From Amycolatopsis sp. 2-15 (lineage in GTDB: Bacteria; Actinomycetota; Actinomycetes; Mycobacteriales; Pseudonocardiaceae), in the NCBI RefSeq assembly GCF_030285625.1, contig NZ_CP127294.1, positions 1,436,001 through 1,500,000 on the forward strand: 64,000 bases of DNA. The letters run 5' to 3'. The position numbers and the translations under genes were made by a program. Of the stretch, positions 26,922 through 34,771 are shown one piece after another. How positions within the stretch are numbered: the first letter of the stretch is position 1; every line of letters begins with the position of its first letter. Under the pieces are notes generated by a model. It did no database searches. It saw only the letters and a list, made by a program, of their open reading frames with translations, and was not told the DNA's origin.

Positions 26922-27925
26922 GGTGCGTGCACCGCCGGGATGTGCTGGACGCCGATGCGCTTGCGGAAAACCCAGTAGGTCCAACCTTGGTAGACGAGCA
27001 CAGCCGGCGCGCCGAACGCCGCGACCCACGTGATCACCTTCAGCGCGTACGGGCTCGCGGCGGCCTGCGCGATCGTCAGCGAGTTGGCCGGGTCGCCCGT
27101 CGACGGCAGCACGTTCGGGTACAGCGCCCCGAACATCGTCACCGCGGCGGCCGCGATCACCACGCCCAGCGCGGCGAACGCCTGCCCGTCACGGTCGGCG
27201 CGCAGCCGCAGCCACGCGACGATTGCGGCAACCACGCTGACCACAAGCGCGACCAACGTCCACACCTGCCCCGCGCGCACCTGCACCACGATGAGGAACG
27301 CGACCATCGGCAGCAGCGCCACCGGCAGCAGCCGCAACGCCAGCGCGCGCGCCCGTTCCCGCACCGCGCCCGACGTCTTCAGCGCCAGGAACGCCGCCCC
27401 GTGCACCAGCGAGAACCCGACCACGGCGAGCGCGCCCAGCAGGGTGTCCCACCGCACGGCCTCGAACGGTGAGCCGACGCGGTTGCCGGTGGTGTCGAGC
27501 GGCAGGCCGAGCACGGTCGTCGCGAGCAGCAGCCCGACGCCAAGCGGCGGGATCCACGAGCCGACCATGAGCACGCGGTCCCACGTACGCCGCCAGCGCT
27601 CGGAGTCGACCTTGCCGCGGTACTCGAACGCGACCCCGCGGCCGATCAACGCCAGCAGCACGAGCAGCAACGGCAGGTAGGCGCCCGAGAACAGCGTCGC
27701 GTACCAATCGGGGAACGCCGCGAACGTGGCGCCGGCCGCGACGATCAGCCACACCTCGTTGCCGTCCCACACCGGCCCGATGGTGTTGACCATGACGCGC
27801 CGCTCGGTGTTGTCGCGCCCGAGCACGGGCAGCAGCATCCCGACACCGAAGTCGAAGCCCTCGAGGAACAGGTACCCGAGCCAGAACAGCGCGATGATCC
27901 CGAACCACACCAGCTGCAGCGTCAT
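26918..27925 (-). CDS. cydB: Cytochrome bd oxidase subunit II
   Basis: The protein has 335 residues, normal for CydB, with eight to nine membrane helices. The conserved N-terminus LFLEGFDFGVGMLLP and the following GPVWDGNEVWLIVAAGATFA are typical signature stretches. It pairs with CydA in the inner membrane to form the high-affinity quinol oxidase used at low oxygen. Its stop overlaps the cydDC start; 129 bases separate it from cydA, and that gap contains DnaA-type boxes. Confidence 0.96.
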   Translation of the reverse strand: MTLQLVWFGIIALFWLGYLFLEGFDFGVGMLLPVLGRDNTERRVMVNTIGPVWDGNEVWLIVAAGATFAAFPDWYATLFSGAYLPLLLVLLALIGRGVAFEYRGKVDSERWRRTWDRVLMVGSWIPPLGVGLLLATTVLGLPLDTTGNRVGSPFEAVRWDTLLGALAVVGFSLVHGAAFLALKTSGAVRERARALALRLLPVALLPMVAFLIVVQVRAGQVWTLVALVVSVVAAIVAWLRLRADRDGQAFAALGVVIAAAAVTMFGALYPNVLPSTGDPANSLTIAQAAASPYALKVITWVAAFGAPAVLVYQGWTYWVFRKRIGVQHIPAVHAP

Positions 27926-27950
27926 GACTCATCCCCAAGATCGCCCTGAG

Positions 27951-27994
27951 TTATCCACAACCCATCGAGTTGTCCACAGATCAGCTGTGGGTAA
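27951..27994. promoter_or_regulatory. Cluster of three DnaA-type boxes between cydA and cydB
   Basis: TTATCCACA at 27951-27959, TTGTCCACA at 27970-27978 and TGTGGGTAA at 27986-27994 (reverse TTACCCACA) lie within 44 bases. The first two match DnaA 9-mers exactly (E. coli and actinobacterial forms) and the third differs by one base. The site is in the 129-base cydA-cydB gap. It may be a DnaA titration or regulatory site; it lacks the gene context of oriC. Confidence 0.5.
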
Positions 27995-28054
27995 CTCTCG
28001 TGGGTGATCGGGCGAACACTCTGGGTCCAACCCGCCGAAGCACCCACCACCGGC

Positions 28055-29551
28055 TCAGTAAGCGAACGACAACTTGTCATCCGAACCCGCCTCCCCACCG
28101 TGCGCAGGCGGCGGCAGAACCCCTTCGATCCCACCGCGCACGTACTTGCGCATCAGGAACAGCTCCACCACGCCCAACCCCAGGTAGAGCACCGTGAGCG
28201 AGATCAGCGACGTCCACACCTCACCGACCGACAGCTTCGACACCGCCTGCGCCGTGAACATCCACATGCCCTCGACGCCCGTCGGGTTCGGCGCCACCAC
28301 GAACGGCTGACGCCCCATCTCCGTGAAGATCCAGCCCGCGCTGTTGCCGATGAACGGCGTCGCGATGCCCGCGACCAGCAGCAACGGGAACAAGCGCCCA
28401 CTCGGGATCCGGCCGCGGCGCGTGAGCCACAGGGCCAGCAGACCGATCCCCGCCCCGATCGCGCCGAAGCCGATCATGGCGCGGAATCCCCAGTAGGTCA
28501 CCGGCAGGTTGGGCACGTAATCGATCGGCTTGCCCGCCAGCGGCCCCAGGTCGGGGTCGTTCGGGTAGTTGGTGCCGTACTTCGCCTGGTACTGGCCGAT
28601 CAGGTTTTCCACCCCCGGCACCTCGGTGGAAAAGTCGTTGTGCGCGAGGAACGAGAGCAGCGCCGGCACGGTGAACGTCTTCACGTCCTCGCAGTTGGCC
28701 CCCGCGACGTCGCCGATCGCCAGGATCGAGAAGCTCGCCGGCTTCTCCGTGTGGCACAACGCTTCCGCCGACGCCATCTTCATCGGCTGCTGCTGGAACA
28801 TCAGCTTGCCCTGCGTGTCACCCGTGATGGCCAGCACCGCGAACGCGGCGATCCCGACCCAGGCACCGAGCCGCAGCGACGCCCGCCAGACGTCCCGGTG
28901 CACGCCGGCGTCCGAGTCCGAAGCCGAACGGCGCCGCCACAGGTGCCAGCCTGCCACCCCGACGAGGAACGCAGCCGCCACCGAGAACGCCCCGGCCAGC
29001 GTGTGCGGGATCGCCGCCAGCGCCGTGTTGTTGCCCAGCACCGCGAAGATCGAGTTCATCGTCGGCTTGCCGTTCACGAACTCCACCCCGACCGGGTGCT
29101 GCATCCACGAGTTCGCGGCCAGGATGAAGTAGGCCGAGGCCATCGTCGCCAGGGCGAACGCCCAGGCGCACGCCAGGTGCACGCGTTTCGGCAGCCGGTC
29201 CCAGCCGAAGATCCACAGGCCGAGGAAGGTCGACTCCACGAAGAACGCGACGAGCCCCTCCATCGCCAGCGGCGCGCCGAACACGTCGCCGACGAAGCGG
29301 GAGTAGGCGCTCCAGGTCATCCCGAACTGGAACTCCTGCACGATCCCGGTCACCACGCCCATGGCGAAGTTGACCAGGAGGAGCTTCCCCCAGAACTTGG
29401 TCATCTTGAAGTAGCGCTCGTTGCCCGTACGCACCCAGGCGGTCTGCATCCCCGCGACGAGCACCGAAAGTCCGATGGTCAGCGGGACCATCAGGAAGTG
29501 GTACACGGTGGTGATGCCGAACTGCCACCGCGCGAGCTCAAGGACGTCCAC
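28055..29551 (-). CDS. cydA: Cytochrome bd oxidase subunit I
   Basis: The protein has 498 residues from GTG 29551. The N-terminus RWQFGITTVYHFLMVPLTIG holds the heme b595 ligand His18; IPHTLAGAFSVAAAFLVG holds the heme b558 His; GWIFTEMGRQPFVV holds the Met ligand and the GRQP quinol-loop motif. The quinol loop is of the shorter kind. CydA oxidises menaquinol and reduces oxygen in the membrane. It is the first gene of the leftward cydA-cydB-cydDC-kinase unit. A DevR/DosR-like palindrome centred about 67 bases before the start suggests hypoxic or redox activation. Confidence 0.97.
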   Translation of the reverse strand: MDVLELARWQFGITTVYHFLMVPLTIGLSVLVAGMQTAWVRTGNERYFKMTKFWGKLLLVNFAMGVVTGIVQEFQFGMTWSAYSRFVGDVFGAPLAMEGLVAFFVESTFLGLWIFGWDRLPKRVHLACAWAFALATMASAYFILAANSWMQHPVGVEFVNGKPTMNSIFAVLGNNTALAAIPHTLAGAFSVAAAFLVGVAGWHLWRRRSASDSDAGVHRDVWRASLRLGAWVGIAAFAVLAITGDTQGKLMFQQQPMKMASAEALCHTEKPASFSILAIGDVAGANCEDVKTFTVPALLSFLAHNDFSTEVPGVENLIGQYQAKYGTNYPNDPDLGPLAGKPIDYVPNLPVTYWGFRAMIGFGAIGAGIGLLALWLTRRGRIPSGRLFPLLLVAGIATPFIGNSAGWIFTEMGRQPFVVAPNPTGVEGMWMFTAQAVSKLSVGEVWTSLISLTVLYLGLGVVELFLMRKYVRGGIEGVLPPPAHGGEAGSDDKLSFAY

Positions 29552-29596
29552 GTATCCGAGCTAACTCCGCCGGCGCGGCACCAACCAGTTCAACAC

Positions 29597-29627
29597 GTCC
29601 CGAAAAACGAGGGACCAACGTCCTGAA
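29597..29627 (-). promoter_or_regulatory. DosR-like box(es) upstream of cydA
   Basis: GGGACCAACGTCCT at 29611-29624 keeps both half-sites and the 4-base spacing of the DosR consensus GGGAC-TWWA-GTCCC, and is followed by GAA as in the consensus flank. A further right-half GTCCCGAA lies at 29597-29604, 23 bases from the equivalent GTCCTGAA, about two helical turns away. Their place upstream of cydA fits activation by the DevR-like regulator. Confidence 0.6.
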
Positions 29628-29689
29628 CCCGGGAAACGCCCACGTCAGGCGTTCCGGGCCCATCCGTCCACTGTGTACCCGAAAGGGAC

Positions 29690-30010
29690 CTACCGGGTCT
29701 GCTCCACCACCCACGACAGGTACCGCGGGCTCCCGCCGACGATCGGGGTCACCACGATCTCCGGCAGGGCGTAGGTGTGGCGCACGTTCAGGAACTCCTC
29801 CAGCGCGCCCGCGCGGTCGGCCGCCGTCTTGCACTCGACGCGCCACTCGTAGTCGGTGCGCACCTTGCCCTCCCAGCGGTACACGCTCGTGATCGGCCCC
29901 ACAATCTGGGCGCAGGCAGCGAGCCGCGCCTCGACGGCGCTCGTGGCGATGTTCCGAGCGGTCGCTTCTTTGTCGACAGTGGTGGACACGACCACGTGGT
30001 CAGCAGGCAT
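29690..30010 (-). CDS. cutA: CutA1 divalent-cation tolerance protein
   Basis: ATG 30010 gives 106 residues, the family's normal size; an extension to 30049 is not needed. The ferredoxin-like trimer-forming protein shows VVVSTTVDKEATARNIA, RLAACAQIVGPITSVYRWEG and LPEIVVTPIVGGSPRYLSWV, all CutA1 signatures. Its exact biochemical role is unsettled, although it has been tied to copper and other divalent cations. It is divergent from a GDT1-type cation transporter. Confidence 0.95.
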   Translation of the reverse strand: MPADHVVVSTTVDKEATARNIATSAVEARLAACAQIVGPITSVYRWEGKVRTDYEWRVECKTAADRAGALEEFLNVRHTYALPEIVVTPIVGGSPRYLSWVVEQTR

Positions 30011-30041
30011 GACCGCACCGTACCGCATCCCCAAAACAGAA

Positions 30042-30055
30042 TTCGGCACACCGAA
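30042..30055. promoter_or_regulatory. 14-base dyad in the cutA/GDT1 divergent region
   Basis: TTCGGCACACCGAA is a perfect 5-bp inverted repeat with a 4-base centre, in an A+T-rich 172-base divergent gap between cutA and the GDT1-type gene. It could be an operator for a metal regulator; it does not match the IdeR consensus. Confidence 0.35.
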
Positions 30056-30182
30056 AACTATATTCAGGAGTCCCGGCGAAAGCTATTCAACAAACCTCAC
30101 CGGGCAATTCGCAAAACCCATCAACTTGCAGCTTTCTGAACACCTCCTTTATCGTTGAAGTGAAAGGGGTGTCCACCAGCTC

Positions 30183-30782
30183 ATGTCTCCCGCACTCATC
30201 ACTCTCATCAGCGCGTTCGGCCTGGTCCTGGCAGTGGAACTGCCCGACAAGACCCTGGTCGCAACGCTGGTGCTGACCACGCGTTTCCGCGCGTGGCCGG
30301 TATTCGCCGGGGTGTGCGTGGCATTCGCGATCCAGTGTGTTATAGCCGTCGCGTTCGGCAGTGTGCTCACCCTTCTTCCGGAAACCGTGGTTTCCCTGCT
30401 CGTGGCCGCGATGTTCGGTATCGGCGCCTTCATGCTCCTGCGCGAAGGATTCAGCGAAGCCGACGAAGCGGCCGACGACGCCGCACGTCTCGGCGCGGCG
30501 CCGAAGTCCTTCCTGCGCTCCGCGCTGACGTCGTTCGGCGTGCTCTTCGCCGCCGAGTGGGGCGACGCGTCGCAGCTGGCGACGGCGGGGCTCGTCGCGC
30601 GGCTCGGCAACCCGTTCGCGGTCGGACTGGGCGCGTTCGTCGCGCTGGTCTCCGTCGCGGGGCTCGCGGTGTTCGTCGGCGCGAAGATCCGCAGCCGCAT
30701 CCGGCCGAAGCTCATCCAGCGCACGGCGGGGTTCCTGTTCGCCGGATTCGCCGCGTTCGCCCTGGTCCAGCTCGCCTTCTGA
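30183..30782 (+). CDS. GDT1/UPF0016 (TMEM165-type) cation transporter
   Basis: This 199-residue protein has six membrane helices in two homologous halves. The family motif E-x-G-D-[KR]-[ST] appears as VELPDKT in helix 1 (Gly replaced by Pro) and AEWGDAS in helix 4. Members move Mn2+ or Ca2+ against protons. A polar loop with EADEAADDA separates the halves. ATG 30183 follows a GAAAGG-type site. The gene is divergent from cutA, which suggests shared metal homeostasis, but this is inferred. Confidence 0.85.
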   Translation: MSPALITLISAFGLVLAVELPDKTLVATLVLTTRFRAWPVFAGVCVAFAIQCVIAVAFGSVLTLLPETVVSLLVAAMFGIGAFMLLREGFSEADEAADDAARLGAAPKSFLRSALTSFGVLFAAEWGDASQLATAGLVARLGNPFAVGLGAFVALVSVAGLAVFVGAKIRSRIRPKLIQRTAGFLFAGFAAFALVQLAF

Positions 30783-30842
30783 GCGAGTTGACCACAGAGA
30801 CTTCACAGGAACACGAGGTAGCCTCTTCGGAACCAGTGGATG

Positions 30843-30883
30843 AGGGCAAGGTGAACCCGCGATGACGCGGGAAGCCTTGCCCT
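30843..30883 (+). ncRNA. Two-stem RNA hairpin in the leader of the DUF998 gene
   Basis: GGGCAAGG at 30844-30851 pairs with CCTTGCCC at 30875-30882, and inside it CCCGCG at 30856-30861 pairs with CGCGGG at 30866-30871 around an ATGA loop. Small internal loops (TGAA and AAG) separate the stems. It lies 28 bases before ATG 30911. It could be a structured leader or the terminator of the GDT1-type gene; no known riboswitch class is recognised. Confidence 0.4.
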
Positions 30884-30910
30884 TCGCCATGACCACCGAG
30901 GAGTCCACCC

Positions 30911-31567
30911 ATGCCGAAGGCCGTGCCCGCCGCCGTGTCCCCCGTGCACGGCCGGCTCGCGCTGGCCGGCATGGCGCTCGCGGTGGCCATCGCGGCTGAC
31001 CTGCACCTGCGACTGTCGGCGCAGGTCAGCCCGGTGTGGCAGACGCTGTCGGAGTACGTCTACGGCCACCTCGGCGGCCGCTCGGCCGCGCCGCTGTTCA
31101 GCGCGATGTGCCTGGCGCTGGCGCTCGGTTCCGTGGCGCTGCTGGCCGGGCTCGTGAAGGCCCGGCGCTCGCCCGCGGTCGTCGTGCTGCTCGGCGTGTG
31201 GTGCGCGGGCCTCACGATCTGCGCGACCGTCCCCGTCGACCCCGACGGCCAGGCCCGCACGTTAGACGGCCAGCTCCACAACGCGGCCGCCCTCACCGCG
31301 TTCCTCGCCCTGCCGGCCGCCGCTTGGCTGCTCACCCGCCGCGGCGCGCCGAAATGTCCTTGGGAACCGCGGCGCACCACGATCCGCGGCCTGGCCGTCG
31401 CGAGCTTCGCCAGCGTGCTGATCGTGCTCGGCGGCTTCGTCTTCACGCTCATCACCGGCCCCGCGCAGGAAGTGACGCTGGGGCTGTTCGAGCGGCTGCT
31501 GTTCTGCGTGGACCTGGCTCTGCTGCTCACCATGGTGCGACCGCTGCTGGCGGCCGCGCGCCGCTAG
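30911..31567 (+). CDS. DUF998 membrane protein
   Basis: The protein has 218 residues with about six membrane helices. WQTLSEYVYGHLGGRSAAPL followed by FSAMCLALALGSVALLAGLV is the DUF998 N-terminal pattern, and ATVPVDPDGQARTLDGQLHN is the loop after the third helix. GAGGAG precedes ATG 30911. The stop overlaps the convergent DUF6188 gene by 4 bases. Function unknown. Confidence 0.85.
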   Translation: MPKAVPAAVSPVHGRLALAGMALAVAIAADLHLRLSAQVSPVWQTLSEYVYGHLGGRSAAPLFSAMCLALALGSVALLAGLVKARRSPAVVVLLGVWCAGLTICATVPVDPDGQARTLDGQLHNAAALTAFLALPAAAWLLTRRGAPKCPWEPRRTTIRGLAVASFASVLIVLGGFVFTLITGPAQEVTLGLFERLLFCVDLALLLTMVRPLLAAARR

Positions 31568-31953
31568 GCGTCCGGGCCCACCAGGATCGGCTCGACGCCG
31601 TGGCCGGTGAGCCACCAGGACTCGTACTGCCGGTCCGGCCCCACGCGCAGCTCGGCGCCGCCGTCGAAGACCACTGCCAGCGTGCCCCCCTCGGGCACCG
31701 CCACCTCCGTCACGCGTTGCCCGAACAGCGCGAGCACCGGCGCCAGGGCCGCACCGCTGCCGGGCTCCAGCTCGTGGCTCACGCCCTCCACGTCTCGCAG
31801 CACGAACGACGTCTCGAGCACCAGCTCGGCGTCCACCCTCGGCTCGTCGGCCGGGTCCGGCTGGTCGACCAGCGAGAGGCGCACCTGGTAGTCGAACGAC
31901 GTCCGGCGCACCTCGCAACCGACGAGCTCACTCGGAACGTTCACCTGGGGCAC
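31564..31953 (-). CDS. DUF6188-family protein
   Basis: This 129-residue soluble beta-rich protein begins with LVGCEVRRTSFDYQVRLSLV and ends with WWLTGHGVEPILVGPDA, the DUF6188 pattern. Nothing catalytic is visible. Such small proteins are frequent single genes in actinobacteria and sometimes lie in toxin-immunity neighbourhoods, but no toxin is seen here. Confidence 0.75.
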   Translation of the reverse strand: MPQVNVPSELVGCEVRRTSFDYQVRLSLVDQPDPADEPRVDAELVLETSFVLRDVEGVSHELEPGSGAALAPVLALFGQRVTEVAVPEGGTLAVVFDGGAELRVGPDRQYESWWLTGHGVEPILVGPDA

Positions 31954-32023
31954 CTCCGCGACGGCTCCTCGGCATGCCGTCCCCTTTGCGCCACGAGACC
32001 ATATTCCAGCACGCCACGCCGCA

Positions 32024-32662
32024 CTACGCGTCGGTTCGGAGCACCTCGGTCAGCTTTCCGGCCGCCGCGACGACCTGGGGACCCACCGCGGCCGCGTCCA
32101 ACGGCTCCAGCGACACCACCCCGACGCTCGCCCGCAGCCCCGGCACCCCGCGCACCGGCGCGGCCACACCGGACGCACCGGCCTCCAGCTCGCCCGTGGA
32201 CGCGACCCAGCCGTCGCCCCCGGGCCGCAGCGCCATCGCCCGGCCCGCCGCGCCCGCGCTGAGCGGATGACGGCTGCCCACGCGGTACGCCACGTGGTAG
32301 CTCGTCCACGACGGCTCCACCACCGCCACGGCCTGCGCCTGATCGCCCTGCGCCACGGTGAGGTGCGCCGTGGCCCCGACCTTCTCCGCCAGCTCGCGCA
32401 GCACCGGCCGCGCGGCCTCGCGCAGCTGCGGCAGCACCTGCCCCGCCAGCCGCAGCAGACCGACGCCGAGGCGCACCTTCGTGCCGTCCCGCCAGATCAG
32501 GCCGCGTTCGGAGAGCGGCACCAGCAGCCGGTAGACGGCCGCGCGGCTCGCGCCGATCGTCACCGCCAGCTCGGAGATGGTCGCCGCCTCCTCGCCCGCG
32601 TCGGCCACCGCCTGCAGCAGCGCCAGGCCGCGGTCGAGGGTCAGCGACCCCTCCCTGCTCAC
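32024..32662 (-). CDS. IclR-family transcriptional regulator
   Basis: The protein has 212 residues from GTG 32662, overlapping the upstream gene's stop (GTGA). The N-terminal winged helix reads LDRGLALLQAVADAGEEAAT and ISELAVTIGASRAAVYRLL; the C-terminal GAF-like ligand domain is shorter than usual (about 140 residues) but retains HPLSAGAAGRAMAL. It is divergent, via one upstream gene, from homogentisate dioxygenase, so it most likely controls tyrosine/homogentisate catabolism. Confidence 0.9.
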   Translation of the reverse strand: MSREGSLTLDRGLALLQAVADAGEEAATISELAVTIGASRAAVYRLLVPLSERGLIWRDGTKVRLGVGLLRLAGQVLPQLREAARPVLRELAEKVGATAHLTVAQGDQAQAVAVVEPSWTSYHVAYRVGSRHPLSAGAAGRAMALRPGGDGWVASTGELEAGASGVAAPVRGVPGLRASVGVVSLEPLDAAAVGPQVVAAAGKLTEVLRTDA

Positions 32663-33534
32663 AGCAGCTCGAGCTCACCCAGGTCGGCCACCGGCTCGGC
32701 GAACGACGCCGCCGCGTACGACGCGAAGAGCTCCCGCACGGCCTTGGCGGCCGGCTCGGACAACGCGCGGGCCTCGTCGGCCAGCGCCTTGCCGTCGGTG
32801 GACTCCAGCGCCTCGCGGACGTCGCCGCCCGAGAGGCAGCGCGCCGACGCGACGATCAGGTTCAGGAACCCGTGGTGCGTGAAGCCCGTCTCCGGATCGG
32901 TGTGGCGGACGGCGCGGTGCAGGCTGTTGGTGGCCTTGAACGACGCGCCGGGCGCGCCGCTGACCACCGACAGGAAGTCGGCGACCTCGTCGACGCTGGG
33001 GAAGTTCTCCTCCGCCGGGCCGCCGCAGCGGATCTTCGGCCAGCTGCCGTGCTCGATCACCTTGCGCACGCCGTCGAGCCAGCCGACGCCGCGGCGCGGC
33101 TCGACCACGCGGATCACGTCCTCGGGCACGAACTCCGAGACGCGCTCCAGCCACACCTCGTCGACGTCCGACGGCGCCGGCATCTCGACCATCCGCAGCG
33201 ACAGCAGCTCGCTGCGCGACTCGACGATCGAGATGGCCTTGGGCACGCCGCCGAGCCCGGTGTCGATGATCAGTGACAGGGGCAGCGGCTCCTTCGGCTT
33301 GATCTTGATCAACTCGGTGATCAGCTCCGGCAGCCGGGAGGCCTGGCAGAGGAAAACGCCCAGTACACCGGCGTGTTCACCCGCCCTGGACTCGTAGTGC
33401 GCTCGCAGCGCTTCGGGCATGGCCCCGTCCGCGGGCGGAAAGAGCGCCGAGTCGTCGACGAGCCGCGCGAACAGGGGAGGAATTCCACGGGGGCCGGGGG
33501 GCGTGAGTTCCACAGCGCTTGACACGAATGACAC
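32659..33534 (-). CDS. Conserved protein of unknown function next to homogentisate dioxygenase
   Basis: GTG 33534 is one possible start (GTG 33525 is another); the frame to 33600 overlaps the divergent hmgA start. The product of about 291 residues begins PPLFARLVDDSALFPPADGA and has features of an alpha/beta barrel (LPLSLIIDTGLG, WPKIRCGG, FKATNSLHRAVRHT, FTHHGFLNLIVASA). It shares the FPP-motif family seen in other actinobacteria, for which I know no function. Its 4-base overlap with the IclR gene shows one operon. Confidence 0.7.
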   Translation of the reverse strand: MSFVSSAVELTPPGPRGIPPLFARLVDDSALFPPADGAMPEALRAHYESRAGEHAGVLGVFLCQASRLPELITELIKIKPKEPLPLSLIIDTGLGGVPKAISIVESRSELLSLRMVEMPAPSDVDEVWLERVSEFVPEDVIRVVEPRRGVGWLDGVRKVIEHGSWPKIRCGGPAEENFPSVDEVADFLSVVSGAPGASFKATNSLHRAVRHTDPETGFTHHGFLNLIVASARCLSGGDVREALESTDGKALADEARALSEPAAKAVRELFASYAAASFAEPVADLGELELL

Positions 33535-33598
33535 GCTAGTAGCGTACGACAACAGGACAAAATCGTTCGTTCTGCGGACACCTCCGGAGGAGTCAGCC

Positions 33599-34771
33599 AT
33601 GCCCTTCTACCGGCGAGTAGGCGAGGTCCCCCACAAGCGGCACACCGCCTTCCGCAAGCCCGACGGCGGCCTCTACGCCGAGGAGCTGATGGGCGTCGAG
33701 GGCTTCTCCGCCGACTCGGCGCTGCTGTACCACCGCGGCCTGCCGACGGCGATCGTCGACGCGGTGGCCGTGCCCGACGACCGCGGCACCCTCGTGCCCA
33801 ACCACCCGCTGAAGCCACGGCACTTCAAGACGCCGGAGCTGAAGTTCGGCGCCTCCGCCGACGCCGTGACCGACCGGCGACGGCTCTTCGGCAACGCCGA
33901 CGTGACCATCGGCTTCGTCGTCGCGACGGCCCCCTCGCCCCTGTACCGCAACGCGGCGGGCGACGAGCTGTTCTACGTCCAGGGCGGCTCGGCTGTCTTC
34001 GAGACGATCTACGGGGCGCTGGAGGTCTCGGACGGCGACTACGTGGTGATCCCGACGTCGTGCACCTACCGCGTGGTGCCGCGCGGCGAGGTCCGCCTGT
34101 ACGTGCTGGAGGCCCGCGGGCACATCGGCCCGCCGAAGCGCTATCTGTCGACGAAGGGGCAGTTCCTGGAGCACTCGCCGTACTGCGAGCGCGACGTCCG
34201 GGGACCGGTCGCGCCACTGCTCGTGGATGGTTCCGACGTCGACGTGCTCGTGCGCCACCGCGCCGGCCTGACCCGCTACACCTACGCGACGCACCCCTTC
34301 GACGTCGTCGGCTGGGACGGCTGCCTGTACCCGTGGGCGTTCAACATCGACGACTTCGAGCCCATCACCGGCCGCGTGCACCAGCCCCCGCCCGTGCACC
34401 AGACGTTCGAGGGGCCGAACTTCGTGGTGTGCTCCTTCTGCCCCCGCAAGGTCGACTACCACGAGGACTCGATCTCCGTGCCGTACAACCACGCGAACGT
34501 CGACTCCGACGAGCTCATGTTCTACGTCCGCGGCAACTACGAAGCCCGCCGCGGCTCGGGCATCGGCATCGGCTCCCTGTCGCTGCACCCGTCGGGCTTC
34601 ACGCACGGCCCCCAGCCGGGCGCCGCCGAGGCCTCGATCGGCGCGGAGTTCTTCGACGAGACGGCGGTGATGGTGGATACGTTCGCGCCGCTGGAGCTCG
34701 GGGAGGCGGCGGTCGCTTCGGAGGATGAGGGTTATGCGTGGTCGTGGTCGGGGAGGGGGCCGGGGGCGTGA
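33599..34771 (+). CDS. hmgA: Homogentisate 1,2-dioxygenase
   Basis: The protein has 390 residues from ATG 33599 with GGAGGAG just upstream; the longer frame to 33419 overlaps the divergent gene. The cupin-type enzyme cleaves homogentisate to maleylacetoacetate in tyrosine and phenylalanine breakdown. PVHQTFEGPNFVVCSFCPR, YNHANVDSDELMFYVRGNY and LHPSGFTHGP carry the Fe(II)-binding His/Glu/His set. Its 3' end overlaps the convergent membrane-protein gene by 40 bases. It is a shorter bacterial form. Control by the divergent IclR regulator is likely. Confidence 0.95.
   Translation: MPFYRRVGEVPHKRHTAFRKPDGGLYAEELMGVEGFSADSALLYHRGLPTAIVDAVAVPDDRGTLVPNHPLKPRHFKTPELKFGASADAVTDRRRLFGNADVTIGFVVATAPSPLYRNAAGDELFYVQGGSAVFETIYGALEVSDGDYVVIPTSCTYRVVPRGEVRLYVLEARGHIGPPKRYLSTKGQFLEHSPYCERDVRGPVAPLLVDGSDVDVLVRHRAGLTRYTYATHPFDVVGWDGCLYPWAFNIDDFEPITGRVHQPPPVHQTFEGPNFVVCSFCPRKVDYHEDSISVPYNHANVDSDELMFYVRGNYEARRGSGIGIGSLSLHPSGFTHGPQPGAAEASIGAEFFDETAVMVDTFAPLELGEAAVASEDEGYAWSWSGRGPGA

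Noticed and set aside
27951..27994. Chromosomal origin oriC
   Set aside because: Only three DnaA boxes and no dnaA, dnaN, rpmH or gyr genes nearby.
30783..30910. Known riboswitch (cobalamin, ydaO, SAM, Mn) before DUF998
   Set aside because: Conserved core sequences of these classes are not present.
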